Shown here in pieces: positions 12,542-27,500 of a stretch of DNA of 64,000 bases (position 1 is its first letter; every line of letters starts with the position of its first letter). The stretch lies in assembly GCA_947846985.1 (NCBI GenBank), contig CANTUZ010000008.1, positions 41,868,817 to 41,932,816 of the forward strand, read 5' to 3'. A program made the translations under genes and the position numbers. The stretch comes from Fratercula arctica (taxonomy: Eukaryota > Chordata > Aves > Charadriiformes > Alcidae). The notes under the pieces are model-generated. The model was given only the letters and a program-made list of their open reading frames with translations, made no database searches and was not told the DNA's origin.

Positions 12542-15500
12542 CTATAAAATAAAACCAACAAATATATCATCCAAATGCATTTTTCACTTACTCTTCTGGA
12601 ATATATCTCTTAATATTAGCTACACATGTGAAATTCTAAAAGAAACACCACTTTAAATAAAAAGATATTCAGGTTACTGTGCCAGCCATATGAAGTATTC
12701 CAAGACTACATATAACTCTGCTCCACAAATTATTTTAGTGTGATCTATTTCAGCTTATCTAACAGTACCCTAGATTTTGCCTCCAAAATGCAGCAATGAT
12801 TTTAAATCCTGCAGTACATGACAGAGTCACAGTAAAACGGATGCAATTCTTCGTTTCCCTCAGAGCCAGAGGAAACATCATCTCACTGCATCCTATCCTA
12901 CCTACCACCAATCGATTATTCTAATTTACAGCTTGCATTCCCTTTTCATAGGACGGCTAGAGTTAGAAGGGACCTTAGAGATCATCTAGTTCCACCCCCT
13001 GCCTTGGGCAGGGACACCTCCCACCAGCCCAGGTTGCTCCAAGCCCCGTCCAACCTGGCCTTGAACCCCTCCAGGGATGGGGCAGCCACAGCTTCTCTGG
13101 GCAACCCGGGCCAGGGGCTCACCACCTTCAAAGTGCTTCCCTGCACTTCCCCCAACCCACCTTTCAAACAATGAATTACTTATGAATAGGCAACACGGCA
13201 AAGAAATCCTAAGCCAGTGGCATAGCTCGAAATCATCACAACAGGCTGAAAGGAATATGGGGAACAGTATAACACGTGTGGATTATTGTAGAATGCATCT
13301 GCCATGGCCTGGCAGAAAGTATACTATTCTCTGACAGCCTTTGTATTGGCAGCTCACACACGTCCAGAGTCCCTTGTGATCCCTGTGTCTTGTTGCAATG
13401 CTCTGTAGTGTGTACATGCGTCTACAGGTAAAAGAACAGAACACCGAATTCCACCAGGATTTGGGCACTTGCATCCCAATTTTTTCCTTGAAAAACTCTC
13501 TGATTGAAAACATTATACAGCTAAAATCCAGACTGAAATAAATGTACTTCATGCTACTCATTCCTAAATGTTTGCTTGTATAAAATAGTTTTATTAAGAC
13601 ACCAAAATGCAAAGTTTCTGACTTAAAGGCGAAAAAAACACCCCCTCTACTCTTGAGGCAAAAAAGGCAGATCAAGCAAAGACAAATCCTTCCTGTACAC
13701 ACAATCTGAGTATAACTGTAACTGATAAAAAGAAATGTGCCTGGTCTAAAATAATGTCTGTATTCTCGCTGCTTTAAAAGTTAAAGCTACTGTCACAGAT
13801 ACCCTGAATAATAACTTTCTCTGAGGAATGGTACACAGCAAAATTGGTTTATGTGTCAAACACTTTACACTCACTCAGTAACTGCTACCCAGTAGCCTGT
13901 TGCTCACAGAGTACTTGGTTTGTTGGTGCTTTTGAAATACACGTACTTATGAACCAACAGAGTTATGACAGTTGAAGGGCTTAAAAAGTCCGTAACCATT
14001 AAAAAAAAAAGAAGGAAGAACTTCTAAAGAACTGTTGTGATTGCACTAAGATGTCAACAGCTTGTGTTTACAGATTTTCTATTCTGATTGCATTGAAGAC
14101 AGAATGGGGACAACCAGGTTTAAGTACTTTAACTGGTGCATTTTAAATTTCTTTTTGCATGACCTTCCAACAGCAATTACATCAGATCAAGGAAGGGAAA
14201 AGCACACTTAACAGGCTTAGCAATGAGTTAATTCAACCATGAGTAAAGAAACTCATTGAGTTCAACTTTGGAATATAATTGGGTAATAAATAAGCAGCTG
14301 TTGTTTTTAGAAAATACAAGAAATGTACTGAGCAAGTAACGGTTTTATAACATGTTTTTAGAACCAGCTGTTATAGCAGCGTTCACTTAGGTTTACAAGC
14401 AAGCCACAATCAACGTTGCTTCACTCCTTCAGGCAAAAGTGGTCTTTTTTCAGAGCACCACTTAACACTGGGTCTTGATCCGTAAGTAAGGGTGCAAGTG
14501 CTCTGCAAATATTCACCAATAACCTAAATAAAAAACCAGTTCTTTCTCTCTGCTAATTAGATCCCTCCATGTATGATCTTGCTACCACATCAGGGAGGAC
14601 CAGATTTAAAACAAAACCAAAACCAGCTCTTAATGCAAATCTTCTTACACAACGTCCAATCTTTTTTCTTTTCAGAGATGGCTTCTAAGAGAGCATAGCA
14701 GGGACAAAGAAACAGTCTACAAGAAGACTGCATCCTAATTCTAACTGTTAACTAGTTCCCCTCCAACTAGGCACGTAGTTGAGGCACCATCCCTGGAGGT
14801 ATTTAAAAGCCGGGCAGACACAGTGCTTAGAGATATGGGTTAGTGATGGGTTTGTCAGAGTTAGATCAATAGTTGGACTCGATGATCTGAAAGGTCCCTT
14901 CTGACCTGGGCAATTCTATGACTCTATTAAATGTCCTTCATACCAACTTTAACAAGCAAGGTAAGTAAAACAGGAAATAAAAAATGAGAGTTCTAATAAT
15001 TTTTAAGGCACTTGAAGAGAACTTTCTCTTGAAGGATATGCGTACAAAGCACTGTTTCCAAAGTTGAACAGCAGCCTGGCAGTGGGATAGCAAAAAACCC
15101 TAATAAATAAATTACATTATTGTGGATGCTATCCTTTTCAATTTTTTGAAATGCATCAGGCTGAAAGCTGCTACAGCAAATGCCTAAGTAATAAGTCCAG
15201 AATAGTTGTCCTGAAATTAACACTAACTACTGTTAATTTTTCTTTCTACCTGGCCACCAGACACAAATTTACAATGCAAACTCATTGTGAATGCTACAAA
15301 GCTTCCCTTTACTCTTCATTATATACTATGGCACCCTCAAAAAAACCCCACAAAACAAACGAAAACCAAACCCACACTGGATTGGATGTGCAGGACCTCA
15401 CTGCCACCATTCAAAACCTCAAACACTTCAGCAACCCCAAAACTAATTAAAAGCCACTCTCAATGCCCTCTAGCCAAAGGCAGCAGCCCAGGCCTTCTGC

Positions 15501-18500
15501 AGTCAAGTCAGGTTGTGGGCCAGAGCAGCATGAGGAGCAGTGACGGGCAATCTCCTGCTGCCGGGAACTGCCACTCTCCTTCCTTCATGCACTGCAGTGA
15601 AAGCAGACAGCTGGCCAGAAAAGGTGTCTTAGCTTGGCAAATGATAACTAGCCAATCTGAATGCTCGTTACCTTATAATTACAATGTACCAATGTACTAA
15701 TGCATAAAGGTCAGCCCTCAAGAGACAGCAACTGAAAAAATGCAGCTGTAGGTCTCCTTACAGCAGAGATGTGCAAGTCCAACAGCACTCGTTCCTTCCA
15801 AACTAAGAACTTTAAATTTAGAGAAAAATGCAGCAAACATTTCTCCAGTATCTCTGCACTGCTTGCTTCTCAAGGTTGCATTTATACGGTCTCAGGAATA
15901 AGAATTCAAGAGGCAACAGAACGTGACCATCTTTCAGGAGGCAGCAGAAAGTATCTGAATGAGAAACAGTATCACCCACTAAGACGTGAGCCTGACCTAC
16001 AGAGGGCAATAAAAATTATGTAATATTAGAGGACAAAGAACTGGAAAGAAATGAACTGAAATATCACTTAATTTATAATACACAGGGTATGAAGCAAATT
16101 AAGGCTTATACAAGAAAGTGGGTGGCTGATGAGCTTAATAATTTCTGTTGGAGACTAAGCAATTTTTTTTTAATATTATTATTCATAAAGTGCTCCCCTG
16201 CTTGTCAATTTTTTGGTACTACAAATTGCTCTCAAGATTTTTGGAGAATAAACAAGTACTGCGAACAGTCAGAGCGTTTTTTAGAACCACACAAACAACA
16301 AATGAAAGTATGTGAGACATGAAGAGACACAGGGGGCATCTATACCGTAAAACACTGGCATGGAGGGAGAATCCACACTATATATCCCCCAAGCCAGAGT
16401 ATAATGAAACACTGAATGCTATATGCCCTAAACTAACATAAAATAAAAAGCCTCTTCTCTACCTCCCTATCTGAAGTGGGATGAAATGAGCACTATGCTC
16501 TTTAGGGCAGAGGTTTGTACTTTTAGTTGTAACAAGGCTGAAAAACTACAGCAGAGCATATCCAGTACATACAGCCACAGAAAGGTATTTTGGGGGCCTG
16601 AACTGTGCCTTGCTGAGGAGTACGATACTAATTCATACCAAAAAAAGGCATCAGAATCCAAAACCAGAAAGATGCCGTGAACACTGAAGAGGTTTGCTGC
16701 CAGTACTTCAGTACTCCACTATATTAACACATCTGAAGTCTGCGTTTACAGAAGTTATTAGTTTAGTAGCTATTTGCTTGTATATAGAATTAAAATCATA
16801 GCTTAGTTTATACTGGGTAAGATTACAGAACCCTTCCAGGTTCTTCCAGAAATGAAAGCAGCTATGCTCTTAACTACAGCAGTTTAGAAAAGGAGTCGCA
16901 TGTGCTCCAAGGGGCTCCTCAGCTATGTAAGCCTCCCACCGCTGCATGGAAAGCAAAATCTGAGCTAAATGAGGGGCATCTTTCAGATAATTATATCTCA
17001 GTCCAGTCTTCGTAGCAATTCACAACAATTTACGAGACCAACTGCTTCAACTTACATTAGATAGAATTTGAAGGAAAAAATTAAACTGTATGTGCTATAC
17101 TCATAATAGGCAGGCAGTACCAAAGATCTGGATGGTAGCTGAAATGTCTGCATTAATAATAAACCATCTTAATAGTCAAGGAAATGCTTGCTATCCTCCT
17201 CACTCAATTACAAATCCAAAAAGAAATCAAAAAAGCTTATGTGGCTACTATTCTTCTTAGTCTTAGTTTTTCTACAGGATTTTTTTACAATGGAAGTAAC
17301 TCCATGAATGTGGAAACTAATGAAGCTTGACAATCAAAGGCTGGGGTAACTCAGTGGCTTTGTACCTAGGTTGGAAGGGACCTTAAAGACCATCTAGTGC
17401 CACCCCCCTGCCCTGGGCAGGGACACCTCCCACCAGACCAGGTTGCTCCAAGCCCCGTCCAACCTGGCCTTGAACCCCTCCAGGGATGGGGCAGCCACAG
17501 CTTCTCTGGGCAACCTGGGCCAGGGGCTCACCACCCTCACAGCAAAGAATTTCTTCCTAATATCTAATCTAAATCTCCCCTCTTCCAGTTTGAAGCCATT
17601 ACCCCTCATCCTATCACTACATGTCCTTGTAAAACGTCCATCTCCAGCTTTCTTGCAGGCCCCCTTCAGGTACTGGAAGGCTGCACTATAAGGTCTCCCC
17701 AGAGGCTTCTCTTCTCCAGGCTGAACAACCCCAACTCTCTCAGCCTGTCTTCAAGAGGAGGGATGCTCCAGCCCTCTCATCAACTTCATGGACTTACTCC
17801 AACAGGTCCATGTCCTTCTTATGTTGGGGGCCCCAGAGCTGGACACAGTACTCCAGGTGGGGTCTCACCAGAGCAGAGCAGACTGGGAGAGTCACCTCCC
17901 TCAACCTGCTGGCCGCATTTCTTTTGATGCAGCCAAGGATGCAGTTGGCTTTATTCAAGTGATAAATGATATTGAATGGTATTCAAATGATAAAATTGCT
18001 GCTCTGTCACCAAGACAGCTGATAAAATGTTTATAGCGCAAGTATTTTTGATTTACTGTTACTGAATTTTGAAATGCATCACAACAACAAAAAGCCCATA
18101 ATCAGTCTGAGCTTGGTGATGGGAATATTTTACCTTTTGTCACAGGAATCTGAATAGCACGTCCCGACTCTAAATTTTGTAATGTGGCTTGCAGACCTGT
18201 AACCTAATTTTAAAAAGGAGAGAACAACAAGAGCTAATATGAAAACACTGCTTTTGAACTGTCTGTTCACAACACACAGCATTTATGTCTGCCTATTTAA
18301 GTAATAAATTCCATCTATAATATTTTACTTTTCTGATTATTTCCTCTAAATTATAAACATTACTCCTAATTTGAGATTTTGTAAAGATCCAGTGAAACAA
18401 TGCAATAAAAGACAAGCCATCCAGAATATCTCAAAATATTTTTACAGCTCTCTTAAAACAATGCAGACACACAGAACACTAGGGATCTTACAGCACCATC

Positions 18501-21500
18501 AACTTTTAACCACTGCTATCACTGCACTGATCTTTAACTTAACGGCACAATATGACATACAGCTTTGTCAGAAGAAAATGGCACAAAATATGGTGTTATG
18601 TGTTACAAAAAAAGCCATCACTCCAGAATGCTTACAGTTCATAACCAGATAGGTCTTACATATGTTCCTGAAATTTCATGACATGGGAACTGTTCTATGC
18701 TTTGTACTCCTGATTCAGCGTAACTGTATATGGACATTAACCTTTCTTTTTCTTTAGGACATTTTTTTTTTTTTTTTTACTTATTGAAATTTCAAACATA
18801 TAATCCTCAGGTTTTTAAAAGTAAGCTCTCAGGTGACTTGAGAAAAATGGGAGACAGAGGAATGGAGGAAACAAGAGATGAGGACTATTAGAAGAGAGTG
18901 CAACCATGGTAAATTCTGTTCATGTTACGCACACAGAATTGATGCTATTGCTGAAATGCAATGCATTCTGGGAGCCCCTTTCTGTCTTTTTTTTTTTTTC
19001 CTCCTCTGCTTTGAACAAACAACCTATTGGTAAAACACATGCGAAATAATTTTCTGTTCTTCATCCATTCTATCTGTGCTTATAGCAGTTTCTGCTAAAA
19101 GGGCAGAATATGATGTATACCATGAGATAAGATTATAGGAGTAAAATACTACTCTATTATTCCATTCACAATACAGAAAAACTGTGTCTGATATCTTAAT
19201 GTCTTTTTTCCTAAACTAGCAGGTCATTCCTGGATATATTTAGGAAAAAATAAAATAGTAAGTAGTAATGAAGAAAGTTAAAATAAGAGATGTCTAAAGA
19301 CATAGATGGAAGCATATGAATCTGTGGAAATAACACATCTTTCCTCAAGTTGTTGAGACTGAAAGCATAACAGGGTCTGCACATTGCTGACTCGTGTGGA
19401 GCAGCACAGAGCAAGTATAGACTGAGAACTACTACTTTGTGGCACTAAGGTTCATATACTTTCAATATTAACATTCCACCAAATAACATGAAACTCACTA
19501 AAATATTCTGCTTCAAACTGCTGCATAAGTGAGTTGCTTTAACGGAAATATCCTATGTATTTACCAAGGTAAACACCAAAAGCATTCCTTACAGCTTTGC
19601 AAGCGGTGTTCACCATAGTTTTACCTGCCCAACTGCTCTGTCTCTCTCCAAACTAGTTAACATTTTCTGTCTCAGTGTAGTCTGGTATTTTTCAGTCAAC
19701 TGCTTCAGCACTGGTTCATATGATGCATAATGTGCCTTCAGCCTGTGAACAAGAAGACGACAGATGACTCCTCAAAGACGACTTGAATCAGAGGTTTATG
19801 TCTGTGTAACTTTTTTCCTCCACAAATAAAAGAACAGAAGTGCCAAAAGGTCAACACAGAGGAGGCAGCAAAGGTATTTAGTATGTAGCCACCCAACTGG
19901 AACACCACAAGAAAAAAACAAAAAGAAGTAGTCAGATCAATAAGAGGTTTCCTAGTTTGTTTAGCCTTTTAAAACAATCCACCCAGTTTTGACCTGTTCT
20001 CAATCCTTCATATACATATTGCACACTAATTTTTCTTAATTTCTGTTTTCTTGCAGATGGATGATATTTCATTGGAAGAAAGAGAATTACAACTATTATC
20101 CACCTACCGACTAAGATCCTAATCTAGACAAAGCAGTCGCAATATGATTACTATTTCTTTCTTCACTGCACATTACATTTAGAATACTTAACCACTTGGA
20201 TTCTTCAGAACAACTAAAAGTTAGATATATAATCTCTCAAGAGAAATACAGGACACTAAGCTTTAAAAATACTGCATTTTTCAAAAAGCTGACACACAGA
20301 GTCAGTGAATAGCGCTCTCTTGCACTACTATGTACGGATTTCAAGGCTAAAGATATAACACATGTAGTTGCCATTACATGCATTTACATTCATTTACATG
20401 CTTAAAACAAGTCAAATTTCTGTGACTTGTTTGTAGCTGCAGATATAAGCCCCTCCTCAATGTTATTTTGAAACAAGTCCTGGCACAAACATGTGCAAAG
20501 GAAAGATTCTAATTTCAACTCTATCACCTGGCCCAGTAATCTTCAGATAGACAATATAAAAGTTCTGCTCATGGAGGGAAAGAACCACAACAGTTAATAG
20601 AAAACTTACAGAATTCCATAATGACAAAATTATGGAATTAAGTATTATAAAATAAACTATTACAACTCAGTACCAATGGACTAGTTTGGGCTTATTTGCA
20701 ACCAAAGTAACATAGCAAATTTCATATAGGAAGTTCAAGATGTAGAAGGATGGAAAATACCAGCTACAGGAATCATGACTGCAAAGGTTCCGAACTCAGG
20801 GTGACGCCAGTTACCCTTAAAATGGATAAAGGATCTAAACCCAGAGATCACTACATGCTTATGGAAAAAGATCTGGGTAAAAGAAAATCTCATTTGTATT
20901 TTCAACTATCAGAAATGCTACGTATTATTAATGCCACATTGCTCCATAGCAAATATATATAAAAAAATCATTAGAAATTGTTTAAGAGACACAGCAGAAC
21001 GGTCAGATGGAACTTCCATTTACCAGGACACTAACTAAATGCAGCTAGCTTTACTTTAGCACTTTAAATTCCACAATGTTATCTCATTACCAGGCAACAA
21101 TTGAAGATGTTACCTTTAATGTTACATGTACAGTAATTAAAATAATTTTTTACCTTTTAATGTCACAAAGCAGCCTGTTTTTCTCCTGGACCACTCGCTT
21201 GTGATGCATTCGATGGAAGTCACGTTCTTTCTGCATTTTTAGGAAAGCCTCTTTTGCTTTGCTATATGTTAACAGAAAATGTAAGAGAGAAGTATTAGTC
21301 TCCTCCTATTAATTGCTCATCAGGTTACGCTGAATACACGTAGACTCCATATAATGGTACATTATATTAATTATGGCCCAACATAATGGTACATGCTAGA
21401 AAGACACACACAGAAGGGTAACTTGCAAATAGATGCATTTAGAGAGATTCTGGAAAAAATTGTGCTAGCAAAGTTCTAGGCTCTATTCAGTCATGTTTGC

Positions 21501-24500
21501 AGCCTGTTCCCAAGTGTCCCCTGTATGTGACAGAAGGAAGGAAAAGGAATCCATTTCAAAATTAATTGCAAACATACTGATAACCTCTCTAAGCACATTC
21601 TATATACAGCCATGGGACACCCTGACATATTCTGCTCCATAAACATAAAAGAAAATACTCTGTATATATTCCGTACATTTTCTCCTTGCCTTTACTAATA
21701 TGGATTTGTCAGGAAAGATTAGTAGATGAATTGTTTAATTGAAAAGGAGGCTTGAAATTACCTTGCACAGAAATTAGATATTTGCTCTTTGCAAAAATAA
21801 AGCTCATTTCCTCTCCAACAGGAGTTGAAGAGGCAAGCAAACCACTATGGCAGTGGAGTATGCCAAAATCACAGGTCCAGGAAGAAGACACACAACTGCC
21901 AGGGCATTACATTTAATTGTACAAATAATTTATATTTACTATATATGCATTTGCTATATCTATTACCTATACAAACTACCATATTTATATGTGTACATTT
22001 ATATGTGAATTGTTGCTTGTAGCAGGAATGGTTAGGAAGAGCTGAAGAAGAGCACAAGTGAATTAATGGTACTATGAATCACTCAAAGCTGAGAAAAAGC
22101 TGGCAGGGAAATGGAAACAGAGAGGGCTGCCCCTGCGGTAACACTGTGAGAAACTCAAAGGAGCTGTGGGCGTGCACATGCACCAGAAGTTGTGAAACAG
22201 AGTAATTTAGGATATTGGTACTGGGATATAAAGTACAGATTATGATTCTGCTCAAGCTCCTATGAACAGGGAGATTGGAAAGGTGAATGAATCAGTGGTC
22301 TCAGGATAGTTCTATGAAACAACTCCATCATGACACCACTCACAAGATCTGACTTGCCGTAAGATCTTGATTACAAAACCCGCCCCTTCAGAGCCAAGCA
22401 GAAGACTTCTTCAAAGAGTAAAAGATGTTGCTACAGCCACAGCAAAGCCAATATCCATTTCTTTTACTGAAGATATACATCAAAGACTGCAGGTGTCTCC
22501 ATTTAAACTCTCCTTAAGCAAGCAGTTTGATAAAAATAGCAGAAGGCGGCAAGGTCCAATAAAACCAAGTAGGGATTTTCAAAAGTGAGTTACATGCCCC
22601 GTTCCCGCAGAATTTAGGTGGGACTTTATTCCCCAACATGCTGCAAGTTGTAGTCCTAAAATTTTAACTGAAGACAAGACAGTTTTAGAGAACATATACT
22701 CTCATGCTTTTACTCTATCTAGTTTATATAGTATTCAGTAGCAAGGATAAATAGATGTATTGTGTAATTAAACAGATGCATTTAAATGTGGCACACAGTA
22801 CAAAAAGTGTGCAGTTTATTTTTTTCATAGTGTAAGTGGAGAAATAAGTGCAAGAATGGTTAGATTTTGGCAGATAAATAGGAGATCAGCTGAGGATTTT
22901 ATTGCTGGTGATAGCACTAACAGTAATAATAAATATTGTTTCCAGGATTGCTTTATATTTTGACTATTACTGTGGCTGTAAACTGGGTGTATATCTGTGA
23001 GCATTCTTCCAAAAAACAGGACAGAAACATACCTGCAAATATTTAAACTTCCTAACTCGTGTTTGTGAGCACAGTTCCAAACCTCAGAAAAACGCTCACA
23101 CAGCTTTCATTCCATTTACCTAATAAATTCCTAAATGTTTAAAGAACTTACAAATATCACAGCTAGCAGTTTCTGTGATTAACACAATCTTAAACCTGGT
23201 ATCCCATTATGTTGTCTACCTACAGCTTCAAATACAAAGGCCATACGGCAATACAAAGAGTCTGGGTATAGAAAAACACCAAAATACATGGGATTCAAGC
23301 TATTTTAAATCACCAGATAGGCAGAGTTTAATATTGCTATGAAATTACAACCTATTATTCAACTCACAAGCAAATATTACTAGAACATTAAATGCTTGAG
23401 CGACACAAATCATCAGTGAAGGCAATGAATTAAACTTAACTAATCTCCTGTAAGAGTTAACAATTTACAGAGATGTTGTTTTCAAATTTTTCTTGCACAT
23501 CAGAAAGAAAATCTATGCTTTTATTCAAGAAATATTGCAGCAGATAACAACATCCCTTACCAATCAATCAGGGCTCAACTGTAGCCTTCCAGATAAAAGA
23601 CAGAGAAAGGGAGTACACACTTAAGATATATTTTAACTACTGACACATGGCAAACCAACATAAAATTAGTTTTGATTTCTATCACGACGTCTGTTTTCAG
23701 AAATAATTTGAATAAAAATTAGTAGCATATCTAAACTTTACGGTGACAGCTATCACTAGCTTTAGAGTAAAATAATTTATTTCTTTAACAGGCATTCAGG
23801 GATTTTGTCACATCTCAAGATGTCTTCAGACATGGACGACCTATTAAAAATACATACTCATTATATACAGCAAGTCTTTAAATAATGAAATGTCACAGTG
23901 AAATGCAACCAACATCCTGCAATCTACTCTATTTGCCCACCCGCTTGCCATGCAATCATGTAAACACTGTATTAAAATACCCAAAATACAATTACAGTTA
24001 GCTTTTAGACACTCAATCTCTTCCACCAATTGCTAAACAACATTAAAGCAGGAGGTAATTGGTTTACAGTCATTTATCCTGGGCCCTCATACTGCCTAAG
24101 TCCCAAGTAACATCTCTCTTCTCCAAGATGGTTGTCAAGAGTACCAAGCTCAGAAATACCAAACGTAATTAAAAGCTTTCTTCAAATACACTTCACAGCA
24201 CTGTAGCTCACAATTAAAGGAGACTTTCTTTGCTCAGAACTCTTTAGATTCTAACCAGTCAAATCAGCACTTCTTCAGTGCTCTGTCTTCAGTATAAGCC
24301 GGTGAACTCTCTCTCACAATACTTGAAAACTCAAATTGTCCTCCAGGTAATTTGGGCTCCTGCTGGAATATTTGCTTTATCATAGCAAGGGTACTGACTA
24401 CAGTTGCTGAGGTCTGAACAAGGAAAAACGCCATTAACAGTCCCTACAGTAAATGGAGTTCCTACGGGGTACTATGACCAGGGTTTACCCAGAAGACACA

Positions 24501-27500
24501 AGGGAACACTAACTCATGGTACGTACAGCAGAAATGCTCAATTTCACCCATTATTCCAGAAACAGTACTGTTTTGATTCATAAATTATTAAAACTAAAGT
24601 AAGTGAAATGAACATCACAGAAGTGCCGAACTTTTAACATCGGTTAGTACCACTGAGAACTTTCAAAGTTATTTGAAATAAAAAGTCTGAAAAATGAAGT
24701 AGTGACCATTAGCAAACCCCACATTTTATATCTACATATACTCCCTGTTCTAATATTAGCAGAAAGACTAAGAAAATAAAGCTCTCCCTACAAGTGGAGA
24801 AAGGAGGACTAATTTTAATAGTGTTTTAACAAGGTACATGCAGAATAAGTGCAGTATTTAACAGTAAATGCCAATGAACAGAATTTACACACTTCTAATT
24901 TGTGTCATATAGAATTGTCCTATATCTCACTGCCCTCTCTAGAATACCAAACGGGTGACATGACTCGCTTGTTTACCACCAGAGAATTGCTATTTTAGTT
25001 TTCATCAAACACTAGAATGTGAAAATGCAGGCCACGGCTTCAGTTCATGGATTTATTAATTTTTTTAGCACAGTTCCTTTCAGTGAGTGTTGGTAGTTTT
25101 ATTTAACAGATAGTCTGCAGGCACCTAGCATATCGGCAATGTCTTTTCCCTCTCCTGCCTTCTTCCTGTTGGACAATATTATGTTGTCTTTCAGCCTTTT
25201 AACTAGACATCTGCTGTAAAAAAAAATTTCTGGCACCCCATGGAGCATATAGACATTCCTATGGGAAAAACCCAACTCGTTCATGACCACGGTGAAATGG
25301 TTTTGAGCTACATGTTCTTAAACTATCATGTAGCAATGCAACAAACCCAGGAAAACTTTTACCAAGTCATAATCCACTCATCCTGTTATAGAATGTTCTG
25401 ATGTATACAGGGGGGAAGAAAGAAAGAAAAAAGGTGGGGGGGAAAAAAAAAGAAAGGAAAGCCTGTTAAAATTACTAGTGACAATAATACATTTCAGACG
25501 GGCCAGATTTTATCTTTCCTTCTTTTACTATGCATTACCGCTTCTTACTCTCCCACTCCAATGAGACACACAATCCCTAACCATCCATTGTCCAAAGAAA
25601 CTGCAGATTAAAATAACATTCTCTATATGGCCCATCTCCCAGTGCAACAGTATATTTAGACCACACAATGTTTGATGTGATCATTAAGCTGTTTACTTAA
25701 CTATTAGACTATGGGCAATTAATTTATTAATTTAAAATATGATACATCATTATAATTGGAAAATAATTTGATTATCGTTATTATCAGCAGCAACGATTAT
25801 TTACAATCTGAGTAGTTTTTTTTCATATAAAGGAACAATCTAAATGAAAATTAGTAGCTTGAGCAATCTTGAGGAAAATCAAAGAGATGGAGTTAACATT
25901 TTATTACAGCTCCATATTTTAAAACTGTGCACTGGTAGAATCCAAGTGAGTGGACTGTTAAGCCTCAGCGTAAATTCACAATGAACACATACACGTGCAG
26001 ACGTACCATTCTTCAGAAAAGGCTATGTTACATGTAGTTCATTATTGCATCTCTCCATTCTAATGGCTAAATATTTTAACTCCCTTGTGACTGAAGCACA
26101 AGTGACTTGTAAGATCAGCTACTACCCACAAGTATAATCAATGATGGCAATTCACACTGAAATACCACTTACCACTAGGGCCACAGTAATAGATTTTTTG
26201 CAATTAAAAAATGAAGAATAAATGTATACTGATTTTGTTCCTATGGTGATGTTGTGTGGTAGCTGTAATTTATAGTACTGATTTTAATACAAAATGCATA
26301 TAACCATTTATTTTCTAGTTCTACGTATTATACTCTCATGATTCTTTGTAGTAATTTGTTTTGATTACTGGATTTTGAAAATTATTTTCTATAGCCCAGT
26401 AAATACAAATAAAAGAAATTAAGATTTAGGTTTCTAATAGAGCTCAGAGAAAATTGAACTTTAATTACAAATGGCACCTAGAAGCAAAAATATGCACAGC
26501 TGGCATAACAAAAGGAACAACTTATTTCCATTACGTACTTGGGCTTACTTTATCTGGCCATTTACTTCTGTATATCAAAGTTTCATTAAGACCAAACAAC
26601 GTACTTTGCAGCAAGTTTATAGTTTTCCAAATCCTTCCTCAGACGCATATTCTCAGCCTCAAGTTGCTGGTTGCAGGTATACACAGTTGGAACCAATCCA
26701 GCATCTTTGGGTGTGAACACACCTCTCTGTATGAATTCATACCTAGTAGAAAAGAAATGGAGAGATATTTTATTCCAGGTTTCCTTTTTCTCACTTCACT
26801 GATCTCTCCCTTCTCGTGCTAGCATTTACCTAAAGTAAAATCACAAAGATATTTATCATCTCATCAACAATTAGCAACAAGTATTATCCCATCACACTGT
26901 GTTCTATTTTACTGCTTTTCATTCTAAAATGTATTATTTTTCATAAGTCAAAAGATAGGCCCTCTATAACACAGTACTTCAATTTAAACAATTGTTCTTT
27001 TCCTTCCTTTCTTCCAAATACCTTAAACAAAAGATAGAAAAAATATTCTTGTTCAAATAACATTTGTGTATACTCACAGTCCTTTTTATCTCATATGCAT
27101 GAAATATATGCAAGAATTTTTTTTTTTTTGAGGTCCCAAATAAGATGACAAAACTCTGGATAACCATGAATAATTCTATGAGCTATCTTCAACATGGAAT
27201 ACAGAGCTCACATATTAATATATGTTCATATTGAATATTCAACATACTGAATCTGTGCAATTTTTTCCCCCAAGTAATAAGGAAGTATGAAAAGAACAGC
27301 AGTAATTAGAGATAAAAATTATACTAAATGCTATTTCCTGCACTTGGACAAAAGCAGATTTGAAACTTGAAGACAGCAAGCACAGCATTCCTAGATCAAT
27401 AAAACACGTTGCAGAAACAAAGTGTTTGTAGAATAAGGGATTCTTGCTTGACAAGCAACTCTTACTTAACATCGTCCAAAAAAAAAAATCAAGGGCAATG

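Larger units (their letters stand above)
12542..18133 (-). other. SPAG16 intron 8
   Basis: This intron holds three CR1 fragments (12.95, 14.78 and 17.37 kb) in otherwise unique AT-rich sequence. The longest open frame (13283-13702, minus strand, 139 codons) partly covers CR1-adjacent DNA, has no recognisable domain and is not called as a gene. Confidence 0.8.
21262..26604 (-). other. SPAG16 intron 5
   Basis: A 5.3 kb intron. On its opposite strand lie the two exon-like segments at 22.4 and 23.8 kb described separately. A purine tract is at 25.41 kb. The remainder is AT-rich with nothing recognised. Confidence 0.85.

Noticed and set aside
13283..13702. 139-codon minus-strand open frame
   Set aside because: It lies in SPAG16 intron 8 beside a CR1 fragment, is rich in C and F with no domain, and has no splice or promoter support.
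15287..15700. 137-codon plus-strand frame in intron 8
   Set aside because: Low-complexity start (many K, N, T, P codons) and no recognised domain; a second frame is open over the same bases.
21822..21935. Possible extra upstream exon of the nested candidate (after CTCTCCAACAG)
   Set aside because: The acceptor is good, but no convincing donor follows and the frame does not connect to 22392.
26454..26822. 122-codon plus-strand frame at 26.5-26.8 kb
   Set aside because: It is the antisense shadow of SPAG16 exon 5, whose minus-strand product is clearly homologous.
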